Notes: generated from the letters alone by a model not told the origin. DNA of 64,000 bases from Persicitalea sp963803495 (GCA_963803495.1 CAWDMP010000002.1:2046001-2110000); one strand, 5' to 3'; numbered from the stretch's first letter, positions 25,237-34,249 are shown. Translations and numbers: made by a program.

Positions 25237-25900
25237 ATGAGGAAAATCTTCTTACTTTTGTCATTGGTAAGCGTATTGGGCGCGTGCCAAAAAAAGCAGT
25301 ACGCTACCTTTAACTACCAAAGTCCCACTGCTTATAATAGCCAAAAATCAGCCGCTACTACCTCGGAAAGACAGGATCACCTGGCCGTCGCCATTACCCC
25401 TGAAATCCTTTCTGCCTCAACTGGCGAAGTACCCCTCCTCACAACATCCGCCGAAATCGCCGCCACGCGCATTCTTGCCGAGGCCGTTAGGAGTTCAACC
25501 GCGCCGGTTCAGACAAAAGCCGCCAGCTCGACGCTTGCTCAACCTACCCAGCTGACCTTTACGCAGAAGGTCGTTGCTAAGAAAGTTCAGAGGCAGATCA
25601 AAAGATCCAACGCGCCCCAAGGCAGGAAGGCGGTAAAGGAAAAGACCGATACCATTTCGCTGCTATCCCTGGTATTTGGCGGTGGAGGCTTGGTGCTTTT
25701 GCTGCTCGGTCGTGGCCTTGGGAGTACTGTTTGGCATCGCTGGTCTCATTATGGGCATTATCGGTTTGAGCCGCGTCAAGAAAGGTCAGGCACCCGCTTC
25801 TTCCAAAATTATGGCGTTGCTGGGTTTGATATTTGGTGGCATCATCACGTTGCTCACACTCTACGTTATAACCGCGCTCACTACTGGCGGATTTTTCTAG
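25237..25900 (+). pseudogene. Frameshifted lipoprotein with C-terminal two-helix domain (paralogue 1)
   Basis: Frame one encodes a lipoprotein signal (MRKIFLLLSLVSVLGACQKKQYATFNYQ, lipobox Cys about 17) and a disordered linker up to LLSLVFGGGGLVLLLL. Near 25700 the homologous reading passes to another frame: VVALGVLFGIAGLIMGIIGLSRVKKGQAPASSKIMALLGLIFGGIITLLTLYVI, ending at 25900. The intact paralogue at 28087 has both halves in one frame, so a one-base indel at about 25695-25710 is inferred. It may be true inactivation or a sequence error. The motif C-x-K-x-QYA-FNYQ is shared with the 28087 gene. Function unknown. Confidence 0.75.
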
Positions 25901-25937
25901 TGAGCGGGTGGACGTGTTCTCACGAACACTTATTTTT

Positions 25938-26351
25938 ATGAGAAATCTAACTTTGCTCCTTCTGCTGACCGCAATGTCGCTGTCATACGACGCTGCCGGA
26001 AAAAGTACTGTCGTGTCGTGGCAGCAGGGCGATGTCGACACGGTGCGTACCCAGGCTGAGCTTATTAGTATCGCCAAAGTGTCTCACTCAGTCAAAAAGC
26101 CCCGTGACCGCATGGCGAAGTTTTCGCTGGTGCTCGACGGGCTAGCGGTAGTTCTTATACCGCTCAATATCGGGTTCTCTTTCCTGCTGGGCCTAGGCGG
26201 CATCGCGGCGGGTATCGCGTCGCTGGTCCGAATCAGAAAGGGAAAAAGCCCCCCTGCCGCTAAAACCGCCGCCTGGCTGGGCATCTCTTTGGGCGTAGGA
26301 GTACTTTCCCTGGCTTGGTTTGTGCTGACCAAGTTGATTATCAGCCACTGA
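25938..26351 (+). CDS. Small membrane protein, paralogue 2 of the GL..IKKG family
   Basis: 137 residues from the ATG at 25938, which begins a signal peptide (MRNLTLLLLLTAMSLSYDAAG); an earlier in-frame ATG at 25908 would lie in the preceding gene's tail. The C-terminal pair of helices (FSLVLDGLAVVLIPLNIGFSFLLGLGGIAAGIASLVRIRKGK and TAAWLGISLGVGVLSLAWFVLTKLII) matches those of the 25237 and 28087 genes and resembles DUF4190. It lacks the lipobox and linker. Starts 37 bases after paralogue 1, so probably the same transcript. Function unknown. Confidence 0.8.
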   Translation: MRNLTLLLLLTAMSLSYDAAGKSTVVSWQQGDVDTVRTQAELISIAKVSHSVKKPRDRMAKFSLVLDGLAVVLIPLNIGFSFLLGLGGIAAGIASLVRIRKGKSPPAAKTAAWLGISLGVGVLSLAWFVLTKLIISH

Positions 26352-26373
26352 ATATTTTCGAGTGATTCCACAA

Positions 26374-26413
26374 AAAAAGGCGGATAGTACTTCAATGTAC
26401 CATCCGCCTTTTT
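26374..26413. terminator. Bidirectional terminator
   Basis: 17-bp stem AAAAAGGCGGAT..GTAC/GTAC..ATCCGCCTTTTT with one mismatch and a 6-nt loop, between the convergent paralogue 2 and DUF4394 genes. Confidence 0.88.
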
Positions 26414-26433
26414 GCTTTAACTGTATCGACCCT

Positions 26434-27966
26434 TTACAGACCAAAACCCAACGCCAGACCCTTCGCAGTGGCGGGGAAGTCGGCCATCTTGGTAGCTGCG
26501 CCACTGGTGAGGTTGATTTTGTAAAGCCCGGTCGACGCGCCGACCGTCAGCAGTGCGTAGGCATCGCCCGTCGTGCCGCCGATGTCGAAGCCGTTGGCCG
26601 AATCGACCGTAACGCCCAGGCTACCGACCTCGATCAGGTTGCCGCTGTTGGCCGGGTCCTGCTTGAACAACTTGCTGACCTGGCTGTCGATGTCGTACAG
26701 CATGGTCGTCGTCGTGCCAGCGAAGCTATTGGTATAAGCCGCTCCGTTGACGAACGGCACCGCACTACCCGTTACGGGCGTAAGCGTACCATCGACGATG
26801 GCCGCGCCCGTCATGACATTCACCCGCAAATTCTGGCGATTGTTGCTTACAATCCGCAGCCGGTCAGCCACCGGATTAAAATCGACGCCGAAGCTGGTAC
26901 CATCGAGTGGTTCGCTCACGGTCGACAGCATTGCGGCCGCACCGCTGGAAAGATTGATGGTGTACAATACCCCATTAGAACCCAGCGCGTGGAGCTGACC
27001 ATTCACGGGCCGGAAGTCGATGCCCTCCACTTTGACGCCAGCGGGCAGTCCCGATATGGCGCGGGTCAGGCTGGTGACCGGATTGTTCATCGGATTGAAG
27101 ATGTAGAGCTGGTTGTCCAAATCGACCGCGTAGGCCACGGGACGGGTAGGAATGGCGATACCGGTAATCATTCCGGCGGGCAGGTCGCCCAGTTTCTGCA
27201 ATTTTCCGGTAGCCAGATCCACGTAATCAAGCTCCCACTTACCCTCGAACATGACGGAGGCGATGCCGTAATTATCATCGGAAGAAAGGTCGAAGCCGCC
27301 TACGTCCGTAATATCCAGGCCAAGCGGGCCAATGTCTTTCAAGACACCATCGTTGGGTGGGTCTTGCAAATACAGGCGGTCAGTCGTGGCGTCGATGTCG
27401 TAGAGCTTAGTCGTGGTGGTGCCGGCAAAACTATTGGAGTAAGCCACCGCCGCTACCTGCGGATTGGGGTAGCCTTTCAGGTTACCGTCTATCGATACGA
27501 CGGCTCCCGTTTCGGGGTTGAGGCGCAGGTCCTGGGTCGTGTTGGTGACCAGGCGAATCCGGTCGACGGTCGGGTTAAAGTCAAAACCTACCTTGCTGCC
27601 GTCGATTGCGGGCGTGAAGGGCGCAGTGCCCAGCGCCGTGGCAGCTCCCGATTGCAAGTTGATGTGGTAGATGCGGCTCGTGCTGCCTACGCCGTAAAGT
27701 TGACCCGTAGCGGGCCGAAAGTCGATGCCGAGCATTCTTTCGCCGCTCTGTAGTCCCGTGATCGTCACCGTCCGGTTGGGCGTGGCGGTGCTGCGCACGT
27801 TGAGTTCGTAAAGTTGATTGCTGTTGGTCAGAGCGTAGAAAATCTGGTCGGGCAACGTGGGCGCGGCGGGCGGCAGACGGTGGTCTTCGCAGGACTGCAG
27901 CGTTAGTCCTAAAGCCAATACGCCCAGGGAGAGCAACAGGGTTAGTTTTTGGGTAATTCTTCTCAT
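26434..27966 (-). CDS. DUF4394 lipoprotein, tandem domain
   Basis: 510 residues. Lipoprotein signal (LTLLLSLGVLALGLTLQSCEDH, Cys about 26). Two DUF4394 copies (about 40-265 and 275-505) share phrases: RMLGIDFRPATGQLYGVGS / KVEGIDFRPVNGQLHALGS, VGFDFNPTVDRIRLVTN / FGVDFNPVADRLRIVSN, and YSNSFAGTTTTKLYDID / YTNSFAGTTTTMLYDID. DUF4394 is a beta-propeller-like domain of unknown function, probably exposed on the cell surface. Single gene with a terminator downstream. Confidence 0.93.
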   Translation of the reverse strand: MRRITQKLTLLLSLGVLALGLTLQSCEDHRLPPAAPTLPDQIFYALTNSNQLYELNVRSTATPNRTVTITGLQSGERMLGIDFRPATGQLYGVGSTSRIYHINLQSGAATALGTAPFTPAIDGSKVGFDFNPTVDRIRLVTNTTQDLRLNPETGAVVSIDGNLKGYPNPQVAAVAYSNSFAGTTTTKLYDIDATTDRLYLQDPPNDGVLKDIGPLGLDITDVGGFDLSSDDNYGIASVMFEGKWELDYVDLATGKLQKLGDLPAGMITGIAIPTRPVAYAVDLDNQLYIFNPMNNPVTSLTRAISGLPAGVKVEGIDFRPVNGQLHALGSNGVLYTINLSSGAAAMLSTVSEPLDGTSFGVDFNPVADRLRIVSNNRQNLRVNVMTGAAIVDGTLTPVTGSAVPFVNGAAYTNSFAGTTTTMLYDIDSQVSKLFKQDPANSGNLIEVGSLGVTVDSANGFDIGGTTGDAYALLTVGASTGLYKINLTSGAATKMADFPATAKGLALGFGL

Positions 27967-28086
27967 AATAGTGTAGTTGGTTGGTAGTAAGGTGTAGGCA
28001 ATAACCTATGTACGTGATTCGGTTGAATTTAGATTATTTGAGCACACTTTTGCCTACTTTTACTAGCTGACCAATAACCCAGGATC

Positions 28087-28734
28087 ATGAAAAAAGTCCT
28101 TCCACTTCTGCTCACCGTCGCCCTGTTTTCTTCTTGCCATAAAAGACAGTACGCTGCTTTCAACTACCAAAAACAAGTGCCTTATCTTCAACAGAAGAAA
28201 AACGCACCCGCTTCAACACCCGAAGCGCTTTCCGCTTTGGTAGGTACCGACATCGCCAGCCTGACGCTGGGAGAACCGAAAGCTACATTTGCGCAGCCCG
28301 GAATAGCCGACAAAGTACCCGAGGCAGCCAAAGTGCAACCCACCGCTGCCGGAAAAGCAACGCTTAAAATCAAAAGGGCAAATCGTCGATACACAAAGGC
28401 GGTAGAACCGCGAATGCCCCGCACATCGAAAGCCGTTAAAACAGGCGAAAAGTTGGGGATCACTTCGGTTATCCTGAGCGCGGCCGGCCTTGTGACCGGC
28501 ATCTTGGCCCTGACTATTCCCGGACCACTAATCATGTTCATCTTGGGCGTAGGAGCGGCGGTGACCGGGACGGTCTTAGGTATCGTTGCGCTGTCCAGAA
28601 TTAAAAAGAATCTTATTTCTATTTCCAACAAAGGTCCGGCCATCGTGGGCGTGGTACTGGGCGGACTGGCCACTTTGCTCGGAATTTTCATCCTACTGGT
28701 CATTGCCGCTATTTCATCGACATTCGGCCGCTGA
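28087..28734 (+). CDS. Lipoprotein with C-terminal two-helix domain (intact paralogue 3)
   Basis: 215 residues. Lipoprotein signal MKKVLPLLLTVALFSSCHKRQYAAFNYQ (Cys about 17), a low-complexity linker, then hydrophobic segments LGITSVILSAAGLVTGILALT, LIMFILGVGAAVTGTVLGIVALSRIKK and PAIVGVVLGGLATLLGIFILLVIAAI. Shares the C-x-K-x-QYA-FNYQ head with the 25237 gene and the IKK-type tail with both neighbours. A protein with both a lipid anchor and membrane helices is unusual and may span the periplasm. Convergent with the RluA gene, 15 bases apart. Confidence 0.82.
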   Translation: MKKVLPLLLTVALFSSCHKRQYAAFNYQKQVPYLQQKKNAPASTPEALSALVGTDIASLTLGEPKATFAQPGIADKVPEAAKVQPTAAGKATLKIKRANRRYTKAVEPRMPRTSKAVKTGEKLGITSVILSAAGLVTGILALTIPGPLIMFILGVGAAVTGTVLGIVALSRIKKNLISISNKGPAIVGVVLGGLATLLGIFILLVIAAISSTFGR

Positions 28735-28749
28735 AAGATGGTCTTCCTC

Positions 28750-29472
28750 TCACGCCCCCCACTTGTCCAATTGCTTCACCAGTACCGCCAAATCCTTGGG
28801 GTAAGGCGCTTCCGCCCGGACGGGCACGCCGTTCATCAGCGCAAACGACAGCGAATGGGCGTGCAGCGCCACGCGCTGGATCAGCGGTTGCTCTTCGGTA
28901 CCTTGCTTGAGGTTGAATTTCCTTTTGATCTTGGAGAGAAAAACCGGTCCGCCGCCGTATTGCGGGTCGCTCACGATGGGCGCTTTCAGGCACGAGAGGT
29001 GAATGCGAATCTGGTGCATTCGGCCCGTGATGGGTATGCACTCTACCAGCGTGTAGCCTTTGTAGACTTTCAACGTATTGAAAATTGTCTCGGCTACCTT
29101 ACCCTTTTGGCGGTCGATCGTGACGGCCGTGCCGTTTTTGAGTTGCAGGATGGGTAAGTACACCGACACGCTGTCAAAATCATGAATGCCGTTGCTGACG
29201 GCATGGTAGCGCTTGGTCACCTCGCGGGCCTCGAACTGCATGGCCAAATGCCGGTAGGCCTCGCGGTGCTTGGCAAAGGCCAGCGCGCCGGAAGTCTCCT
29301 TGTCGAGCCGGTGGGCGGCCATTAGGTCGGGGTTGTGCTCACGGGCCAGCCGCAGCAGGCTGTCGCCCCGGTCGGCAGTGCGCTCGTCGAGGGTGGCCAG
29401 GTTGTGGGGTTTGTTGACGACTAAAAAGTCATCGTCTTCGAATAATATGAGGTCCTTGAAGTTGTACTGCAT
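28750..29472 (-). CDS. RluA-family RNA pseudouridine synthase
   Basis: 240 residues. Catalytic motif HRLDKETSG (Asp about 56) preceded by the motif I region FLVVNKPHNLATLDE; motif III GRMHQIRIHLSCLKAPIVSDPQYGG is complete. No N-terminal S4 domain, so it resembles the short RluA/TruC-type enzymes acting on rRNA or tRNA. Exact target uridine unknown. Confidence 0.92.
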   Translation of the reverse strand: MQYNFKDLILFEDDDFLVVNKPHNLATLDERTADRGDSLLRLAREHNPDLMAAHRLDKETSGALAFAKHREAYRHLAMQFEAREVTKRYHAVSNGIHDFDSVSVYLPILQLKNGTAVTIDRQKGKVAETIFNTLKVYKGYTLVECIPITGRMHQIRIHLSCLKAPIVSDPQYGGGPVFLSKIKRKFNLKQGTEEQPLIQRVALHAHSLSFALMNGVPVRAEAPYPKDLAVLVKQLDKWGA

Positions 29473-29638
29473 AGCGGGCGATCGGCTTTTGTAGCAAAGT
29501 TCGGGAAATTTAACCGCAAAGTCGCGAGGGTCGGTCCGCCGATGCGGCGAGGGCTTTTACGAGAGAATCCTGGCGTCCTGGCGCCTTTGCGGTTAAAAAC
29601 AACACAATCATGGCTTTAACTAATAAACCAAAAGCTTA

Positions 29639-31741
29639 ATGAAAACACGCCTACTGTTTCTTCTCCCGCTCCTTTTCCTCGACGCCCGTCCCCCTGCGCC
29701 GCCACACACGACCTGGGCCACCTACCGCGCCGATGCCGCCAGCACGGCTTATTCGGCACTGGATCAGATTAATATGGACAACGTCCAAAACCTCGAAGTA
29801 GCCTGGACCTACCGCACCGGCGACGCCCGCGAGGGCAACCGCTCGTCCATTCAATGCAATTCCATCGTCGCGGGTGGCCGGATGTACGTCAGCTCACCGC
29901 AGCTCAAGCTCATGGCCCTCGACCCCGCCACGGGCAAGGAGCTCTGGCGCTTCGACCCCTTCGCGGGCCGCACCGCCACGGGTACCAACCGCGGCGTGGT
30001 GTACTGGCAGCGCGGCGGCGACAAGCGCGTGTACTTCTCCGCCGGGCCGTACCTTTACGCCTTGGATGCCGCCAAGGGTACTTTGGTAAAAAGTTTTGGC
30101 AAGAATGGCAAGATAGACTTGCGCGAGGGCCTGGGCCGCAACGCCGACAAGCTGACCGTTTGGGCTTCCTCGCCGGGGATTGTTTTCCAGGATTTATTGA
30201 TTCAAGGCACCGCCCTCACCGAAGGCTACGACGCCGCCCCCGGCTTCGTGCGCGCCTACGATCTCGCGACCGGAACCATCGCCTGGACGTTCCGCACCAT
30301 TCCGCCGCCCGGCGAGTTTGGCTACGAGACCTGGCCCAAAGATGCCCACAAGGAAGTTGGCGGGGCCAATTCTTGGGCGGGGCTTTGCCTCGATGAAAAG
30401 CGCGGCATCGTCTATGTGCCTACTGGTTCGGCAGCCTTCGATTTTTACGGCGGCAACCGTGCGGGCGAGAACCTGTTTGCCAACTGCCTGTTGGCGCTCG
30501 ACGCCAAAACCGGCAAGCGCATCTGGCACTACCAACTCGTGCACCACGATCTTTGGGACTACGACCTGCCCGCCCCACCTACGCTCGTGACGCTCCAAAT
30601 TGATGGCAAGCCGGTCGACGCCGTGGCGCAAACGACCAAGATGGGTATGGTATTCGTCTTCGACCGCGACACGGGCGAGCCGATTTTCCCGATCGAGGAG
30701 CGGCCGGTACCGCAATCGGCATTATCAGGCGAAGCCACCGCACCCACCCAGCCCTTCCCGACCAAACCCAGACCCTTCGTGCGCCACACATTTGGCCGCG
30801 CCGATATTTCGGACGTAACGCCGGGTTCGACGGAATTCCTTACCGACTTCATCAAAGGAGCCACCATGGGCGGTATCTACACCCCGCCGAGTGTGGCGGG
30901 TGTGGTGCAGTTTCCCGGTACCCGCGGCGGGGCCGAGTGGGGCGGGCCGTCGTTCGACCCTACGACGGGGATTATGTACGTCAACGCCAACGAAGTACCG
31001 CTTTTGGTCAAGATGAAAAAGCTGGAAGAAGAAAAAGGTACCACCACCCTAGCCGACAAGGGCGGCAAACTTTACGCCCTCAACGGTTGCGCGGGCTGCC
31101 ACGGGGCCGACCGCGCGGGTAGTAGCGTGTACCCATCGCTGCAAAACCTGGCGAAGCGTCGTAGCGAGAAAAAAGTGAGTAAAATTATAGAAAAAGGGCG
31201 TGGCCAAATGCCCGCCTTCGCGTCCATCACCGGTGAAGACAAAGCGGCATTGTTGGCTTTTTTGTTTGACAAGAAGGGCGAGACCAAAGTAACGACAAGC
31301 CAAGAATCATCTACCCGTTACGTGCACAACGGCTGGAATATCCTGCAAGATGCCGACGGCTATCCCGGCGTGAAGCCGCCTTGGGGTACCCTCAACGCCA
31401 TCGACCTCAACCAAGGCAAAATCTTGTGGCAAGTACCGTTGGGTGAGTACCAAGAACTCATCGATAAAGGACTACCGCCGACGGGCACCCAAAACCTGGG
31501 CGGCCCCATCGTCACGGCGGGCGGGCTGGTTTTCATCGCCGCGACCAAAGACGAGAAATTCCGTGCCTTCGACAAGCGTACGGGCCGCATCGTGTGGGAG
31601 TACCAACTACCCGCTGGCGGCTACGCCACGCCCGCCACCTACTTGGTCGGCGGCAAGCAGTATATCGTCATCGCGGCGGGCGGCGGCGGTAAAGTCGGCT
31701 CGCCTTCGGGGGATAGTTACGTGGCGTTACGGTTGAAGTGA
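29639..31741 (+). CDS. PQQ-dependent dehydrogenase with cytochrome c domain
   Basis: 700 residues. Signal peptide MKTRLLFLLPLLFLDARPPAP. Eight-bladed quinoprotein propeller with W-motifs: VAWTYRTGD, ALDPATGKELWRFDP, LDAKTGKRIWHYQ and NLGGPIVTAGGLVFIAATKDEKFRAFDKRTGRIVWEYQLPAG. A c-type haem site CAGCH (Cys484-His488) is inserted before the last blades, with axial Met likely in RGQMPAFASI. It oxidises an alcohol or sugar in the periplasm and passes electrons through its haem. PQQ synthesis genes are not in the window. The organisation resembles membrane-free glucose/alcohol dehydrogenase homologues; the substrate cannot be told. Confidence 0.92.
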   Translation: MKTRLLFLLPLLFLDARPPAPPHTTWATYRADAASTAYSALDQINMDNVQNLEVAWTYRTGDAREGNRSSIQCNSIVAGGRMYVSSPQLKLMALDPATGKELWRFDPFAGRTATGTNRGVVYWQRGGDKRVYFSAGPYLYALDAAKGTLVKSFGKNGKIDLREGLGRNADKLTVWASSPGIVFQDLLIQGTALTEGYDAAPGFVRAYDLATGTIAWTFRTIPPPGEFGYETWPKDAHKEVGGANSWAGLCLDEKRGIVYVPTGSAAFDFYGGNRAGENLFANCLLALDAKTGKRIWHYQLVHHDLWDYDLPAPPTLVTLQIDGKPVDAVAQTTKMGMVFVFDRDTGEPIFPIEERPVPQSALSGEATAPTQPFPTKPRPFVRHTFGRADISDVTPGSTEFLTDFIKGATMGGIYTPPSVAGVVQFPGTRGGAEWGGPSFDPTTGIMYVNANEVPLLVKMKKLEEEKGTTTLADKGGKLYALNGCAGCHGADRAGSSVYPSLQNLAKRRSEKKVSKIIEKGRGQMPAFASITGEDKAALLAFLFDKKGETKVTTSQESSTRYVHNGWNILQDADGYPGVKPPWGTLNAIDLNQGKILWQVPLGEYQELIDKGLPPTGTQNLGGPIVTAGGLVFIAATKDEKFRAFDKRTGRIVWEYQLPAGGYATPATYLVGGKQYIVIAAGGGGKVGSPSGDSYVALRLK

Positions 31742-32462
31742 TTGGGAATAGTATGTTTATTCATTCCTATTGGCTTTCTGACCAGAAAGGACTCACTCAT
31801 TACTTATTGATAGGTGAATTAACCTGTAAAGAAGGCAATCTCCTTCTTTCGAAAGAATAAAACGAGCATTTCCGCGTCCTTTCTGATCTCTTCGATTGTT
31901 TCCACCAGCGCTTCGGCCAAGTCTGCCAAGTTGAGGAACACTCGGTTTTTCAACCCTCTCTTCAACTGGCTCCACAGCGACTCCACCGGGTTGAGCTCCG
32001 GGCTGTAGCCGGGCATGGCAACCAGGTGAAGCCTGCCCTTCTTGCGGCTCAGGAATTCTTTGCTCGTCTTGCTGCGCTGGATCGCGGCCCCGTCGGCCCC
32101 GGTCGCCCGGCCATACCACGATCAGGTTCTTGCAGCGGTACCTGCGGCACAGGTACTCCAGGAACTCGACCATCGCCTCGCTGTTGTAGGCTTTCTCCCG
32201 CCCGCCGACGTACAGCCGTCCGTTGGGGGCCATCGCGGCGATCATGCTAAGGTACTCCCTGCCCACCTTCTCCTCGATGACAGGCGTTTGACCCTTGGGT
32301 ACCCAGGGGCGGCTGACGAAGGGCAGCAGGTACAACCCGGCCTCGTCGACGTAGACGATGATGCGGTTCTCATCCCGGGCTTTTTTTAAATCCGGCACGG
32401 TCTGCTCCCCCTACTGCTGCACCCTTTGCTCGTCCTGCTGGCGGGCCTTCCGGGTGGGTTTC

Positions 32463-32709
32463 TGTAGGCCGCAGCGGCCTTTAGGTTTGCAGGACAGTAC
32501 TATTCCAAGATTTGGTAGCTTGCCGGAAAGACAAACAGGACGGGCTATCCTATCGCGCGGCAAGGTTAGCGGCCTATGGTCCGATTCAGGACCCGTCCTG
32601 TCTTTGCTTGCAAAAGGTTCGTATAGAAATGTGGGACAACAGGCCCGTTAGCAAGGTATTGAACAACTGTGCAAGCATTCATTCTCAAACCCCTAAACTA
32701 CAAACCAAC
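32463..32709 (+). ncRNA. Candidate IS110 bridge RNA
   Basis: The 247-nt non-coding left end folds into two successive stem-loops. The first (AAAGA/TCTTT plus CAGGACGGG at 32536-32544 pairing with CCCGTCCTG at 32592-32600) encloses a loop containing GGTCCGA (32578-32584), the complement of TCGGACC at the right insertion junction (33728-33734). The second (GCTTGC 32606-32611 with GCAAGC 32671-32676) encloses ATAGAAAT (32623-32630), identical to the element's right end (33721-33728). Target loop first, donor loop second is the order known for IS110-group bridge RNAs. A convincing left target guide was not found. Confidence 0.6.
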
Positions 32710-33717
32710 ATGGACATTCGCTATTACATTGGCATCGACATCTCCAAAGCGACACTCGACTGGGCCGTTTACGATGGTAAGAATATGGTGCTCCAAACCA
32801 GCACCCCCAACACCGTGACGGGCATAAAAACCGCCCTGCGGCTGCTTAAAACGCTGCCTGACTGGAATCCTGCCGACGCGGTCTTCTGCATGGAGCACAC
32901 GGGCATCTACAACGCCCACCTGCTCGACTTCCTCCACAAACTCCGTTTTCCCATCTGGCTGGAGTCCTCGCTCCAGATCAAGAAGGCCAGCGGCCTGCAG
33001 CGGGGCAAGACCGACAGCATCGACGCCCAGCGGATCGCCGAGTACGCCCGCCGGTTCCGGGACAGAATCCGCCTTTGGCAACCGCCCCGAGCCGTCGTGC
33101 AGCAGTTGGCCCTGCTCAGTGCGGCCCGCCAGCGGCTGATCGGCGTCTACAACCAGTTGGCCGGGCCTCTGGCCGAGCATCAGGGCTTCATCAGCCCTAC
33201 CTTCCAAAAGCAACTGCGCAAAGGTTGCCAAGCATCGCTGGCCGCCATCGAGAAAGACCGCAAGGCGATTGACAAATCCATCGAACAACTCATCGAGGGC
33301 GACCAGCAGCTCAAAGAACTCTTCGGGCTGATGACTTCCATCCCCGGTATTGGCCCGGCCACCGCCACCGAAGTGGTGATTTCCACCAACGAGTTGAAGA
33401 ACATCACCGACCCCAAGAAGATGGCTTGTCATGCCGGGGTTGCCCCCTTCAACTATCAATCCGGCAGCAGTGTCCGAGGTCGGCCTGGCGTGAGCCAGCA
33501 CGCCCGCAAGCGCCTTAAGTCTCTTTTTCATTTAGCGGCCATGTCATCGATTCGCGTCAAGGGGGAATTACAGGACTACTACCAGCGGAAAGTAAAAGAG
33601 GGCAAAAACAGAATGCTCGTTCTCAATGCCGTTCGCAACAAGCTAATCCACCGGATTTACGCGGTCGTGGAGCGGGGTGAAAAATATAACAAAAATTATA
33701 CGCCAACACTTGCATAA
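32710..33717 (+). CDS. IS110-family transposase (DEDD recombinase)
   Basis: 335 residues from the ATG at 32710; a longer in-frame opening from 32512 would run through the non-coding leader. RuvC-like DEDD residues Asp10 (YYIGIDISK), Glu62 (CMEHTGIYN), Asp102 and Asp105 (TDSIDAQRIAEYA). The C-terminal Transposase_20 domain has the helix-hairpin-helix SIPGIGPATATEV and the serine-containing FNYQSGSSVRGRPGVSQHARKRLK. All motifs are intact, so this copy may be active. It acts with a structured RNA from the element's non-coding end. Confidence 0.95.
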   Translation: MDIRYYIGIDISKATLDWAVYDGKNMVLQTSTPNTVTGIKTALRLLKTLPDWNPADAVFCMEHTGIYNAHLLDFLHKLRFPIWLESSLQIKKASGLQRGKTDSIDAQRIAEYARRFRDRIRLWQPPRAVVQQLALLSAARQRLIGVYNQLAGPLAEHQGFISPTFQKQLRKGCQASLAAIEKDRKAIDKSIEQLIEGDQQLKELFGLMTSIPGIGPATATEVVISTNELKNITDPKKMACHAGVAPFNYQSGSSVRGRPGVSQHARKRLKSLFHLAAMSSIRVKGELQDYYQRKVKEGKNRMLVLNAVRNKLIHRIYAVVERGEKYNKNYTPTLA

Positions 33718-34249
33718 ACCATAGAAATCGGACCGGTCCACCCTGCCTTTTTCAGGATGCGTCCCACTTGCGTCGGATCGTAGAATAAGAATAAGGGACT
33801 GAAAATCAGAATGTTGACGCGTGAACGCTTCCAGACGTGGCCGGTAAAACCGTGGCTGACCGCGCCCTGCTACAGCTCCTCGACGAGCTGCGATAGCTGC
33901 TGGGGCGTGATTTTGGGCGGATAGCCTGTAGGTTTGCGGGTCATCAGGCCCTGAGGCCCCTGGCCGCGATACTTCCTGAGGGTCTGGCTCACCCAGCCCT
34001 CGGTTAGCCCCAGGGCCGAAGCGATGTCTTTCTGCTTCCAGCCCGGCGCTTGCAGCTCCACGCACCGGCGGCGTAGCAATCCGTAGTCCGATGGTTTGTA
34101 TTTTGCGCTCATGAACGCAAAATAGAAAATTTATGACTTAATTCACTTATCAATAAAGTAAAAAGATTACGTGTTTCGATTCATATATTGCATCAATATC
34201 AGTTAGCTATTGACTTACGTACTTTCCACAGATAGAAATTTATATTCGT

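Larger units (their letters stand above)
32461..33727 (+). mobile_element. IS110-family insertion sequence
   Basis: Boundaries were inferred by restoring the interrupted IS630 frame. Joining base 32460 to 33728 gives a continuous reading GWT-GP-KPTRKARQ with no gap, with dinucleotide TC present once at each junction (32461-32462 and 33728-33729). Ends lack inverted repeats, as IS110 elements do. About 1.27 kb, with one transposase and a long left non-coding end. Confidence 0.8.
31819..34112 (-). pseudogene. IS630-family transposase, disrupted
   Basis: The N-terminal helix-turn-helix (SAKYKPSDYGLLRRRCVELQ...GWKQKDIASALGLTEGWVSQTLRKY) starts at 34112. After an in-frame TAG (33870-33872) the frame continues (GAVSHGFTGHVWKRSRVNILIF...VGRILKKAGWT) to the IS110 insertion. 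It resumes at KPTRKARQQDEQ, hits another TAG (32411-32413), and goes on through IIVYVDEAGLYLLPFVSRPWVPKGQTPVI and NLIVVW. It then shifts frame near 32080-32110 into PGYSPELNPVESLWSQLKRGLKNRVF. The DDE core is thus broken by two stops, one frameshift and one insertion. Minus the insert, the coding length (about 342 codons) is normal. Confidence 0.9.
31801..34160 (-). mobile_element. Decayed IS630-family element interrupted by IS110
   Basis: Ends are inverted repeats: TACTTATTGATAGGTGAATTAA at 31801-31822 and, reversed, TACTTTATTGATAAGTGAATTAA at 34138-34160 (two differences). Each begins with TA, the target dinucleotide IS630 duplicates. Without the IS110 insert (32461-33727) the element is about 1.09 kb, a normal IS630 size. 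Confidence 0.88.

Noticed and set aside
26362..27753. 463-codon open frame opposite the DUF4394 gene
   Set aside because: Antisense shadow of a conserved two-domain protein; no recognisable domain, and it begins inside a terminator.
32569..32586. 18-nt leader segment read as a contiguous antisense match to the joined IS110 ends
   Set aside because: Part of the match comes from a palindrome at the left end (AGGCCGC/GCGGCCT), one base does not fit, and known bridge RNA guides pair with opposite strands; only the GGTCCGA part was kept as evidence.
32512..32709. N-terminal extension of the IS110 transposase
   Set aside because: The added 66 residues match no transposase start, and the DNA is the structured non-coding end.
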